Shown here piece by piece: positions 13,034-22,117 of a stretch of 64,000 bases of DNA. Below the pieces are notes generated by a model. That model ran no database searches. It saw nothing but the letters and a program-made list of their open reading frames with translations, and was not told where the DNA came from. The stretch's first letter is position 1, and each line of letters begins with the position of its first letter. Source of the stretch: Onchidella celtica (Eukaryota > Mollusca > Gastropoda > Systellommatophora > Onchidiidae); the NCBI GenBank assembly GCA_963931925.1, contig OZ007572.1, forward strand, positions 27,449,691 through 27,513,690. Reading direction: 5' to 3'. The position numbers were made by a program, and so were the translations under genes.

Positions 13034-14691
13034 ACGGGCCGAAAGGACTGTACTGGACAGTAATGGAGTGTTCGGTTCTCGACCTGTTTGCTTACTTGTT
13101 TGTTTGCTTATTTTCCTTACTGCGGCCACCCCTGCCCCGCCACCTTTGCATTGAAATAAACAATTTAATCATTTAATTTTTCTCTTTCCTCCTTACAAAC
13201 TACGAAGAATAGAAATGGACTGTGTGTTTGTTAGTCAGTTTCTCTTTGCGTTTGTTTTTATTTTAAACACAATGATTATGTCCATGATAAAAGTGTGGTG
13301 GAACTGCCCTTCTATTGGAAACTGAGATAACCTCATGAGCCTGCCCTGCACCTTCCTATCTTTCAGTTCAATAAAAGTCTAACTCACCCAAGACAAAATG
13401 AACCAAAATTATTTGGATGTTTGTTGTTGTTTTTTTTTCCCCTGACACTATATTATTAATACTATTTAAAGCAAAGAGCAGAAAAGTGAATTTTCTCAAA
13501 AACAATGTAAGTGGAGTTAAACCATTTTGTTTTTTATTTGTGGGCACAGTAAGTTGTCTTATTATTTTTCTGTTATTTATATCGAAGACCCCGTTAGCAG
13601 AATTCTAAGGGCATTATCTCGAGATAGTTCATTTTCAAACCCAAGGGTCCCCAGCAGGTCCCAGCAATGTGGGTTGAAGTGTAGGTACAAGTAAGACGTA
13701 AATCTGCGGCGGTAAATCACGGTAAGCAGAAATGCTTCCCGAACCATCTGATCAATTCGCGGCCATTTGTCAGCAACATTTCAACATCCAGCGCTCCGGA
13801 TTTCACAGTGAAGACTGTTGAATGAACGAGGATTCTGCTGGTGCGAAGATTAAGCCCATTTCACCAAGGTCGGCCTTAAAAGACGATCAATTTCGTAACA
13901 GGTGTTAAGTGTTTTTCTTTCACCCAGCCACCGCCTTCTTCAACCCTTCGCTCATTCCAAGTAATATCTACCGTCCCTGGGTTCAGAATAGACTGCGTCC
14001 AGTCGAGTTATTCTGTCCCCTCTTGACCAAACGCGAGCGAAACCGTGACTGAGCCGAACAGCAGCGCATATAAATCGCGGGTGGAGGCCGCCCTGCCCTG
14101 TCTGTTTATCACTGGTTGAATGAGCTGTCGTGGGCACAATTTCATTCAGCGAAAACGCAGTTCCCGTAGATGAGAGTGGAAGTTTTGTCTCATCATTAAT
14201 CAGGTGTTGTTATCATTCAAAATACATAAAAACCCGTGCCTTTAACATCCTTGTATTCTGCGCGCTGACAATGATAACATGAGTTCGGTAGTAATTTTTG
14301 TCTGTCTATGTTGTCTTTGTTGTCATTGCCGTTCACATTTTCGGTTCTCCTGCCATAAACAAGGTTAAGATAAAAAAATAAAAAAGAAGAAAGCACTGTG
14401 ATGATCCGTGTATGTTTATCCAGCTTACTTTAGTTTGCTTTTAATTATGTTGAAGTAATCTAGAGCTCAGCTGAATTTACGTGATCATGTCGGGAAATGT
14501 GTAGTCTATGGATTTCATACTTGATTGTATTTTTTGTTTCTTTGTTTGTTTGTATGTTTGTTTCGGGAGCTAAGAGGGGGGGGGGGGGCGTTCTGTTATT
14601 GATCGTGTGTGCACGTAATCAGCACATACGCGTCCTGACAGACTTAAGCCATGTCTGTCTGCCTGTCTGTTTGTCTGCCTGCCTGTCTGAT

Positions 14692-14730
<39 letters not shown>

Positions 14731-15779
14731 TTCCACACTTGTAAATGACGAGCTTGTGAATGGGTTGGCTAATGCGAAATGTACGCCCTCCTACGAAATG
14801 CACACCTTCGTTTAAACCATTAATATAAAGTGTGTGCTAGGTCAGTGACATTATTGTCAGACTGAATCACCCGCTTTTGCATTCATTCTCACGACTGGAC
14901 CTGAACTTTCCCCTTCCAAATCGTTTGTAGATCCGCCCTGAACACTTCCCATGGTCTGCGCATTCTTTTCGGTTCATTCATACCTGAGCGGCCCCTTTAC
15001 TGTCAGGGGCAGACTACAATAGTGCTGTGGGGTGAAAGGACATAACTTACACATAAGCAAGTCTTGGACCGAAGTTTTTGAACTCCCCAACCCTAACCTC
15101 GTTATAATTACTGTCGTTTTTTGCCTTTGTCAGGAATTTATGTACCTTGCTTTATAATATGGCCGAGAACGGGGCGAGAAGGGGTAAATCATTTCTTCTC
15201 GACAGATTAACTATTGGGTTTGGAGAACGCTTTGCAAACAATACTTAGTTGTAATGAAATTCCAATTTTATGGAAGACTGCCTGTGCTTTATTTCACACA
15301 GCTGGACGATTTTTTGAAATGCATGGGGTATGTGTGTATCAGCAGAGTTCCAAACTGTAGCGCCCCATGTACAAGATTTTAAAACTAGTTGGAAATTTTG
15401 AGACCTTAGTTCTAGTTTGTTTCAACTCCACTTTTTGCACATCTTGCATCTTAGAAAAATTAATTCCACGTTAAACATGTGCGGTTTCAGTATTTTGATA
15501 AGGACTTAGAATAACCCGGAACTGTGAAACAGGTTGATAAATGTCACAACGCATTGTGAACAAATGTCAAAATGTGCATTTGTTAAACCTCTTCTACATA
15601 CTAAAAATGTCCTCAGTCTCCAGATAAAAGAAACAAGAATTGATGTCACGAATTGTCAAAAGAACCTCAGCAACCACACCAAAAACAGACGCGACCTTTT
15701 AACCCCAGTATATTTATAGCACGATTTACTGTTTTCGTCTGAAGTCATTTATGTAGGGCTCTTCAGGTGAAAATGCATT
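13034..15779. other. Non-coding DNA left of the LINE pair
   Basis: No gene recognised. It contains a G run (14576-14588) and a CTGT/CT microsatellite (14649-14735). Its last 11 bases form the left copy of the target-site duplication described separately. Confidence 0.6.
14649..14735. repeat. (CTGT)n/(CT)n microsatellite
   Basis: Imperfect CTGT/CTGC units become perfect (GTCT)n at about 14692-14716, then (CT)n. Confidence 0.9.
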
Positions 15780-15790
15780 TTGTACACGTT
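15780..15790. repeat. Target-site duplication, 3' side of RTE-like LINE
   Basis: TTGTACACGTT immediately abuts the (CAT)5 tail of the minus-strand LINE. An identical 11-mer lies at 19008-19018, at the other end. Identical direct repeats bracketing a LINE are the expected product of target-primed insertion. Confidence 0.85.
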
Positions 15791-15805
15791 CATCATCATC
15801 ATCAT
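15791..15805 (-). repeat. (ATG)5 3' tail of the LINE
   Basis: Five CAT units on the plus strand (ATG on the element strand) sit between the stop codon region and the target-site duplication. This short tandem tail replaces a poly(A) tail, as in RTE-type elements. Confidence 0.85.
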
Positions 15806-15813
15806 TGCCTTTC

Positions 15814-18795
15814 TCACCCTGGATCAGGGTATAGGCCACCAACAAACACTTTCCATCCCTCTCTATCATGGGCCAGCCTCTTTACATTATTCCAAGTCTT
15901 TCCGCTTCGTTGCACATCATTTTCTCTGGCTCTTCTCCATGTTCCGCGCGGCCTTCCTCTTGATCTCTTGCCCTGGGGATTCCAATCCAATACCTTCTTC
16001 GTGATGCTGTTTCCTGGCCTCCTGAGAGTGTGGCCGATCCATCTCCATCGCCTCCTACCAATTTCCTCTCTGACTGGGCTCTGTCTTGTTCTTTTCCATA
16101 CAATTTCATTGCTGACCTTGTCTGTCCATCTGATCTTAAGTAGCTTCCTCAAACATCTGTTGATGAAAACTTGGATTCTCTTTATGCAGGCCTGAGACGC
16201 ATTCCAAGTCTCACACCCATACAACAGGACTGACTTCACGTTCGAGTTGAATATCCTCAGCTTTGTTTTTAGAGATATATCCTTGGTTCTCCAAATCTTG
16301 CTCAAGGACGTGAAAGCTGCCTGTGCCTTTCCAATTCGTGCTTTGACTTCTGCCTCTGTTCCTCCCTTATTGTCAATGATACTACCAAGATAGCAGAAGG
16401 ACTCTACATCTTCCAGTGGTTGATCTCCTACTCTGACTTGTGCGCTTTGGGGTGCAACAATTTTTAGGACCTTCGACTTTGCAGGATGTATCCTCAATCC
16501 AATAGATTCTGAAATTTTGTTTAGAGCTGTAGTCTTTGCTTGCATCTGGTCGTGTGTGTGTGACAATAGTGCCAAGTCATCTGCAAAATCTAGATCGTCC
16601 AGCTGTGTCCATGGGGTCCATTGTATGCCATTTCTTCCTCCACTGGTGGTTTCTTTCATAAGCCAATCAATCACCAGGACAAACAGAAGTGGGGACAGCA
16701 AACAACCCTGCCTAACACCAGTCTTGATATCAAAGCTGTCAGTAAGCTCGCCATCGTGTACGACTCTGCAACTTGTCCCCTCGTACATGCTCTTGATAAG
16801 GTTCACCATCTTCTCTGGGATTCCATAATGTCTCAATATTCTCCACAGTGTTTCTCTATCGATGCTATCAAAGGCCTTCTCGTAGTCAAGGAAGTTCACT
16901 ATCAGTTGGGAGTTCCACTCTAGCGACTGCTCTACTATGATTCTCAGCGTGGCGATCTGGTCGGTGGTTGATCGATTACTCCTGAAACCAGCTTGCTCCT
17001 CACGAAGTTTTGGGTCTGTTGCATTCTGTATTCGCTTGAGAATAATCCGATTGAAAACCTTTCCTGGGATGGAGAGAAGTGTGATTCCTCTGTAGTTACT
17101 ACAATTGCTGAGGTCCCCTTTTTTTGGAAGCTTCACGAGGTGTCCTTCCTTCCAGTCCTTTGGAAACTTGCCTCCGATCCAAATCCTCGAGAATAGTGAG
17201 TGCAGACCCTCTGCAGCCCCAGCAGCATCTGCCTTCAGCGCCTCTGGTGGGATCTGATCTGGTCCAGCTGCCTTGCCTCGATTTAACTGCTTTATGGCAT
17301 CATTAATCTCTGCTTTAGTCGGAGGGTCGCAACTGATCGGTAAATCATTTCTTGCGGGTAGAATGTCGGGTGGGTTGCTTGGTGGAGGTCTGTTCAAGAG
17401 GCTGTTAAAATGTTCTATCCATCTTTTTGCCTGAGCTTCCTTTCCAAAAATAGCCTTCCTGTTGTAATCCTTGACAGGAACTTCAGGTTTTCCATATTTT
17501 CCAGCAAGAGTCTTTGTAGTCTGGTAGAGGATCCTCATGTGTCCTCCTGTTGCTGCCTTCTCTGCTTTCTCTGCTAACATTCCTATGAACTCCTCTTTGT
17601 CTTTTTTAATTGATTTTTTGACCTCTTTAGCTGATGCTCGGTACTCTTCCTGGTTACCAACTCTTGAGCTTCTTGTACGACTTGCATTTACCTGTTCTTT
17701 TAGGTCTCTTCTTATCCTTATCAAGTCCAGTGATTTTTGACTGATCCATTCCTTGTGTTCCACTTTCTTTTCCCCAAGAACATCCTGACATGTCGATGTA
17801 AGTACTCCTTTTACCTTAGCCCAGTGAGTCTCCAAATCTACTGTCTCTTCGAGGTCAACAAGGGGTTTGAATCTATTCCTCAGTGTCAGCTGGAACTCTT
17901 CCTTCTTGTCTCCATCCAGAAGGCTCACTTGAAACTTTCTCCTCTTTGTTCCTGCTCTGGTACCTTGTTTCTTGAGGCGGAGTTTGAGTCTTGCCAGCAG
18001 CATGTGATGGTCAGATCCAACATCAGCTCCTCTCTGTACTATGACATCCTCCAGTGAGCGTCTGAATCGTCGGGTGATGCAAAAGTGGTCAATCTGGTTT
18101 TCAGTTACTCCATCCGGTGAAATCCAAGTGGCCTTATGGATCCTCTTGTGTGGGAATACTGAACCTCCAATCACATAGCTGTTAAATGCGCAGAAACTTG
18201 CAAACCGTTCTCCATTCTCATTCATTTGTCCCAAACCATTGCACCCCATAATGTCCTCGTACCCTGTATTGTCCTGTCCTATCTTGGCATTGGCGTCTCC
18301 CATTATAATGTTCACATCTTTTCTTGGCAATGTGTCAACTATTTCCTGAAGCTGGTTGTAGAAATCGTCCTTGTCCTCATCGGTTGCTTCATTTGTTGGG
18401 GCGTATATCTGCACAATGTTCATGTTGATGTTCTTGTTCTTTGTAGTAAATGATGCCAATATAATTCTCCTTCCGTAGGGTTCCCATCCCCTCAGTGACC
18501 TCTGGGCGTGCTTGCTCAAGATGATCGCTACTCCTTCTGTATGCTTTTTGTCCTCCCTTCCAGAATACAAAATCTTTTCCCCAGAGTTAAGTTGTTTCAG
18601 TCCGGACTGTATCCAGCGGGTCTCGCTAACTCCAAGTATGTGCAGTCTGTATCGCCTCATCTCCATTGTAACCTGGGCACTCTTTCCTGCTTCATACATG
18701 GAGCGGACATTCCACGACGCAATCCGGAGTGACTTGTTTGATGAAGGAGCAGTCAGGCCAGTGGAGTCCTTTCGGCTTTGTCCATTGTCCTTCAT
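15814..18795 (-). CDS. RTE-like LINE protein: endonuclease + reverse transcriptase
   Basis: Enzyme for target-primed retrotransposition, in which an apurinic-type endonuclease nicks DNA and the reverse transcriptase copies element RNA from the nick. Residue numbers count from the upstream TTG at 18831. Endonuclease: N41 in SWNVRS, E70 in SETRW, D179/N181 in GDANA, D248 in QIDHF, D274-H275 in SDHH. RT: D649 in FLDYEKAFD, GVRQGCLLSP at 705-714, FADD at 749-752 (about 16576-16587) and HPAKSK at 782-787. The C-terminus is basic, with RWIGHTLRR (930-938) and RGRPRGTWRR (958-967). No stop or frameshift is seen and all catalytic motifs are present. I start at the first in-frame ATG (18795). The frame stays open 51 codons further upstream to a TAA at 18949-18951, so a non-AUG upstream start is possible. 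No RNase H domain is visible. Confidence 0.9.
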   Translation of the reverse strand: MKDNGQSRKDSTGLTAPSSNKSLRIASWNVRSMYEAGKSAQVTMEMRRYRLHILGVSETRWIQSGLKQLNSGEKILYSGREDKKHTEGVAIILSKHAQRSLRGWEPYGRRIILASFTTKNKNINMNIVQIYAPTNEATDEDKDDFYNQLQEIVDTLPRKDVNIIMGDANAKIGQDNTGYEDIMGCNGLGQMNENGERFASFCAFNSYVIGGSVFPHKRIHKATWISPDGVTENQIDHFCITRRFRRSLEDVIVQRGADVGSDHHMLLARLKLRLKKQGTRAGTKRRKFQVSLLDGDKKEEFQLTLRNRFKPLVDLEETVDLETHWAKVKGVLTSTCQDVLGEKKVEHKEWISQKSLDLIRIRRDLKEQVNASRTRSSRVGNQEEYRASAKEVKKSIKKDKEEFIGMLAEKAEKAATGGHMRILYQTTKTLAGKYGKPEVPVKDYNRKAIFGKEAQAKRWIEHFNSLLNRPPPSNPPDILPARNDLPISCDPPTKAEINDAIKQLNRGKAAGPDQIPPEALKADAAGAAEGLHSLFSRIWIGGKFPKDWKEGHLVKLPKKGDLSNCSNYRGITLLSIPGKVFNRIILKRIQNATDPKLREEQAGFRSNRSTTDQIATLRIIVEQSLEWNSQLIVNFLDYEKAFDSIDRETLWRILRHYGIPEKMVNLIKSMYEGTSCRVVHDGELTDSFDIKTGVRQGCLLSPLLFVLVIDWLMKETTSGGRNGIQWTPWTQLDDLDFADDLALLSHTHDQMQAKTTALNKISESIGLRIHPAKSKVLKIVAPQSAQVRVGDQPLEDVESFCYLGSIIDNKGGTEAEVKARIGKAQAAFTSLSKIWRTKDISLKTKLRIFNSNVKSVLLYGCETWNASQACIKRIQVFINRCLRKLLKIRWTDKVSNEIVWKRTRQSPVREEIGRRRWRWIGHTLRRPGNSITKKVLDWNPQGKRSRGRPRGTWRRARENDVQRSGKTWNNVKRLAHDREGWKVFVGGLYPDPG

Positions 18796-18889
18796 TGAAT
18801 CTACAGGTGCAGATGCTCCCCCTTCTCCCAAGATAAAAGACTGATTTAAAGTATTTGCTTGTGTTTCTGTAACTGGTTTATTTTTACAG

Positions 18890-18915
18890 GGTGGGTAGTT
18901 GGCCCACCGCCAACT
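18890..18915 (-). promoter_or_regulatory. Overlapping hairpins in the 5' leader
   Basis: In the element RNA, AGTTGG is followed one base later by GGTGGG, then directly by CCAACT, one base, and CCCACC. AGTTGG pairs with CCAACT and GGTGGG pairs with CCCACC. The two 6-bp stems interleave, as in an H-type pseudoknot. One connecting loop is a single nucleotide, so the two stems may instead be mutually exclusive hairpins. A role in RNA processing or translation initiation is inference. Confidence 0.5.
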
Positions 18916-18948
18916 GGCTCTTCTCGGGAGACCAGGACCTTTGCACCT

Positions 18949-18966
18949 TTAGTCGCCTCTTACGAC
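18949..18966 (-). promoter_or_regulatory. Leader motif GTCGTAAGAGGCGACTAA
   Basis: An 18-nt motif near the 5' end of the RTE-like element. Its ends, GTCG and CGAC, can pair to form a small hairpin, and its final TAA terminates the upstream extension of the main frame. I recall this string recurring in molluscan sequence, which is memory and unverified. It would fit a conserved 5' UTR or internal promoter block of the family. Confidence 0.4.
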
Positions 18967-19007
18967 ACGCAGTATCACGTCAGATGTATTCTTTGCTGTC
19001 CCTCTTC

Positions 19008-19018
19008 TTGTACACGTT
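19008..19018. repeat. Target-site duplication, 5' side of RTE-like LINE
   Basis: TTGTACACGTT, identical to 15780-15790. It fixes the 5' end of the minus-strand LINE at about 19007 and separates it by about 10 bp from the start of the next LINE. Confidence 0.85.
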
Positions 19019-19039
19019 ACGTTTATAATAAACTCAGTA

Positions 19040-22000
19040 ATGTATGAAGCACTGGGCAACAGCAGTGCCGCATGGGAATGTGTCCAGTGTGGCATGCCAA
19101 ATTTTAGTTCCAGCTTGTTCACTGATTTTCAATTAAACTTAGATCTAGATAGAAGTAGATCAAGATCCCACAATAGTTTTGATATCTTACAACATTTGGA
19201 TATGAATATGAATAAAAGTAACACTGAAATACCAATTTTTGAACCAAAATGTTCGTCAACTCCACACCCCAAATCCAAGAAAAAAGAGCCAGCCAAAGAG
19301 AAAACTATGTTTAGAACCCAGGTTATAAATTTTCAGAGCATTTGGAACAAGAAAGAAGAACTGAGCTCATTCTTGAATGAAACTAAATCTGATGTAATCA
19401 TCGGAACAGAAACATGGCTAAATGAAAATATAAAAACCAGTGAAATTTCAATCGGCGATGATTACGAAATCTACAGAAATGATAGGAAGAAGAGAAGGGG
19501 AGGTGGGGTCTTGATAGCAGTGAAGAAAAATTTAGTCAGTGAAAAAATACCCAGTAGGGAAGCAGGAGAAACTGTCTTCTGTAAGATTAGCGTGAAGGGT
19601 AAACCTCCTCTCGTCGTGGGTGCAGTCTATCGACCCCCTAGTAGTGACCTGGAAACTAGTAAGAACATCTGTGATGAACTTCTCAGTGCCTACCAAAAGA
19701 ACAAAAAGGCTACCATCTGGATAGGAGGAGACTTCAATTTGCCTGACATAAACTGGGAAGAAGGAAACGTGAAGAATTGCCAAAATTTAAGAGAAATAAA
19801 TGACTTATTTTTAGATAGCATTGCGGACATGGGCCTAGAGCAAGCAGTAAAAGAAACCACTCGAGGAGATGCACTGTTAGACCTATTCTTTACTAATTTC
19901 CCTAACCTTACAAGAGAGCTCAAAATTCTCCCTGGCCTAGGGGACCATGACATAGTTCAAATCGATTCAGAACTGAAACCCTTTATAAAAAGACCTATTA
20001 GGCGACAGATTTACCTATGGAATCAGACAGACGAAAATATACTGAAAAGAGAGGCAGCAACTTTTGGCAGTTTTTTCATGAAATACCACTCTTCAAAAAC
20101 GGACGTAAACAAACTTTGGGACTGTATCAAGTTAAGCCTGAATACGATCATGAAAAATGTTACAACAAAAATGTCATCCACGAAAATTCATCAACCCTGG
20201 ATAAATACTTTAACGAAACGATTAGTCCGGAAAAAATATAAATGGTTCAAAAAAATGAAACAGTGCAACTCCGAACGAGTAAAAAAAAAATATCTAGAAA
20301 TCAAAAGATTGACCCAGAAAGAATGCCGGAAAGCTCGTAATAATTATGTCCATGACATGATAAGTGATACAAGTGATAACAGCAAAAAACTATGGAGATA
20401 TGTGAAAAGTAAAAACAAAGAAAACTTTGGAGTAGCGGCACTGAACGATGAGAGAGGACACCCACAGCAAGATGCCCAAAAAAGAGCCAATATTTTAAAT
20501 ACTCAATTTTGTAAGGTCTTTTCTGACCCAGGGGGTGTCTACCCGGGAGAGCTGAGTGGTGCCAAACTGCCGGATATGGATGAAATATTTGTTACAGAAA
20601 ATGGAGTACTGAAACTTTTGGAAAACCTTAATGAAAATAAAGCTACAGGGCCTGATGGAATTACCGCCAAATTACTGAAACTTTGTGCCAAGGAAATTGG
20701 CCCCGTTTACACTTTGCTGTTTAGAGCTTCAATCGAACAAGGAAAAATACCGGAAGACTGGAAAAAAGCAAATGTTGTACCCATTTTTAAGAAAGGAAAT
20801 AAGGCTAGTCCTGAAAATTATAGACCAGTCTCCCTGACATCAATATCTTGTAAGCTTTTAGAGCATATTTTGCACACCAGCATCATGAAGCATCTCGAGA
20901 GACACTCGGTTTTAACACATGTACAGCATGGTTTTAGAAAATACAGGTCGTGTGAGTCCCAGCTGATCACAACTTGCAACGATTTTGTTAATAACTTGAA
21001 TAATACCAGGCAGACGGACACCATTTTACTAGATTTCAGTAAGGCCTTCGATAAAGTGCACCATGCTAGCCTTTTGACTAAACTAAACCATTATGGAGTT
21101 AGAAACAGTACTTTGAAGTGGATTAAGTCTTTTTTAGAAAACAGAACACAAATAGTAGTCGTTGACGGAAAGTCATCCAATCCTGCACCTGTTCTCTCGG
21201 GAGTACCTCAGGGTACTGTAATGGGCCCCTTGCTATTTTTAGTTTACATTAACGATATGCCGAGTAAGATCTCTCCAGGTACTAAATTACGACTGTTCGC
21301 CGATGATAGCCTCCTCTATAGATCAATAAATTCAAAAGAAGATACGGAAATTTTACAGAAAGATTTGGACAGTCTACAAGAATGGGAGAGGGACTGGCGT
21401 ATGGAATTCCACCCCAATAAATGCCAAGTCCTGAGAATTTCAAATAAACATCGCAACATCACCTCGGACTACTTTATACATGGCGAGAAATTGAGTGAAA
21501 CAGATGAGGCTAAATATTTAGGAATTACATTAGACAGAAAACTTACATGGAACCAACATATTAATAGCACATGTAACAAAGCAAACAGTATACTAGCATT
21601 TCTGAAAAGGAACATCTCTAACTGTGATGGGAAAGTAAAAGAAAAATGCTATAACACCTTCGTGAGGCCCTCCCTAGAGTATGGCTGCAATGTCTGGGAC
21701 CCCCACTGTCGAATAAACATAGAACAACTGGAAAGGGTCCAGAGGAGAGCTGCTCGCTTTGTGACAAATGATTATGCTAGAAGCAGTAGTGTCAATACAA
21801 TGATGAGAGACCTCGAGTGGACACCACTAGAAGAAAGAAGAGCAAAAAACAAAGTAAAACTATTTTATAAGGGCAGGGAAGGAAATACCGATATCCCATT
21901 GAACCACCTCAGCATTAACACCAGAGGCAACAGAAAGAATAACATAAAATATAACATCCCCAACTCACGGATTAACAGCCATCTTTACTCTTTTTACCCT

Positions 22001-22117
22001 AGTGTCATCAGGATGTGGAACAACCTCCCGGCAGAAGTCCAAAAAATATCGTCTGCAACGGCTTTTGGCAATGAATTGAAGAACATAATTATCCGTTGCA
22101 GCTACCATTGTATTTAA
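19040..22117 (+). CDS. CR1/L2-like LINE protein: partial PHD finger, endonuclease, RT
   Basis: Retrotransposition protein, 1025 residues from the first ATG. Residues 12-18 (WECVQCG) are the last metal-binding pair of a PHD-type finger, followed by a Ser/Lys-rich linker. Endonuclease: N97 in INFQS, E124 in GTETWL, YRPPSS at 197-202, D231/N233 in GGDFNLPDINW, and H303 in GDHD. RT: D665 in LDFSKAFDKVHH, GVPQGTVMGPLLF at 722-734, FADD at 753-756 (21296-21307) and HPNKCQ at 791-796. The C-terminal region carries YLGITLDRKLTW and RMWNNLPAEV. No internal stop or frameshift is present and all catalytic residues seen are intact. The frame is open upstream of this ATG for about 29 codons into unrelated flank, so the native start, which should include the whole finger, is missing. 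Translation of this copy is therefore uncertain. Confidence 0.88.
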   Translation: MYEALGNSSAAWECVQCGMPNFSSSLFTDFQLNLDLDRSRSRSHNSFDILQHLDMNMNKSNTEIPIFEPKCSSTPHPKSKKKEPAKEKTMFRTQVINFQSIWNKKEELSSFLNETKSDVIIGTETWLNENIKTSEISIGDDYEIYRNDRKKRRGGGVLIAVKKNLVSEKIPSREAGETVFCKISVKGKPPLVVGAVYRPPSSDLETSKNICDELLSAYQKNKKATIWIGGDFNLPDINWEEGNVKNCQNLREINDLFLDSIADMGLEQAVKETTRGDALLDLFFTNFPNLTRELKILPGLGDHDIVQIDSELKPFIKRPIRRQIYLWNQTDENILKREAATFGSFFMKYHSSKTDVNKLWDCIKLSLNTIMKNVTTKMSSTKIHQPWINTLTKRLVRKKYKWFKKMKQCNSERVKKKYLEIKRLTQKECRKARNNYVHDMISDTSDNSKKLWRYVKSKNKENFGVAALNDERGHPQQDAQKRANILNTQFCKVFSDPGGVYPGELSGAKLPDMDEIFVTENGVLKLLENLNENKATGPDGITAKLLKLCAKEIGPVYTLLFRASIEQGKIPEDWKKANVVPIFKKGNKASPENYRPVSLTSISCKLLEHILHTSIMKHLERHSVLTHVQHGFRKYRSCESQLITTCNDFVNNLNNTRQTDTILLDFSKAFDKVHHASLLTKLNHYGVRNSTLKWIKSFLENRTQIVVVDGKSSNPAPVLSGVPQGTVMGPLLFLVYINDMPSKISPGTKLRLFADDSLLYRSINSKEDTEILQKDLDSLQEWERDWRMEFHPNKCQVLRISNKHRNITSDYFIHGEKLSETDEAKYLGITLDRKLTWNQHINSTCNKANSILAFLKRNISNCDGKVKEKCYNTFVRPSLEYGCNVWDPHCRINIEQLERVQRRAARFVTNDYARSSSVNTMMRDLEWTPLEERRAKNKVKLFYKGREGNTDIPLNHLSINTRGNRKNNIKYNIPNSRINSHLYSFYPSVIRMWNNLPAEVQKISSATAFGNELKNIIIRCSYHCI

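Larger units (their letters stand above)
15791..19007 (-). mobile_element. Full-length RTE-like non-LTR retrotransposon
   Basis: An element of about 3.22 kb on the minus strand. In element order it has a 5' leader of about 212 nt (19007-18796), one long endonuclease/reverse-transcriptase frame, a 3' UTR of only about 8 nt after the TGA stop, and an (ATG)5 tail (15805-15791). It is flanked by the identical 11-mer TTGTACACGTT on both sides. One frame, a length of 3.2-3.3 kb, a tiny 3' UTR and a short tandem 3' tail are characters of the RTE clade. The C-terminal WIGHTLRR and GRPRGTWRR region also resembles RTE-type elements I know from molluscs. Clade placement is from memory of the family. The uninterrupted frame and perfect duplication indicate a recent, possibly still active copy. 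Confidence 0.87.

Noticed and set aside
15767..16195. Plus-strand frame of about 140 codons, and several others up to 18844
   Set aside because: They are antisense shadows of the minus-strand LINE frame and have no domains of their own.
18885..19007. HDV-like ribozyme at the 5' end of the RTE-like LINE
   Set aside because: I could not find the required P1 pairing with the first bases of the element or the characteristic catalytic core by eye. A covariance-model scan would settle it.
18859..19047. Plus-strand frame containing YHVRCI, which looks like the His-x-x-Cys of a PHD finger just upstream of the second LINE's WECVQCG
   Set aside because: It lies inside the 5' leader of the minus-strand LINE, on the far side of its target-site duplication, and in another frame. 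The resemblance is coincidental.
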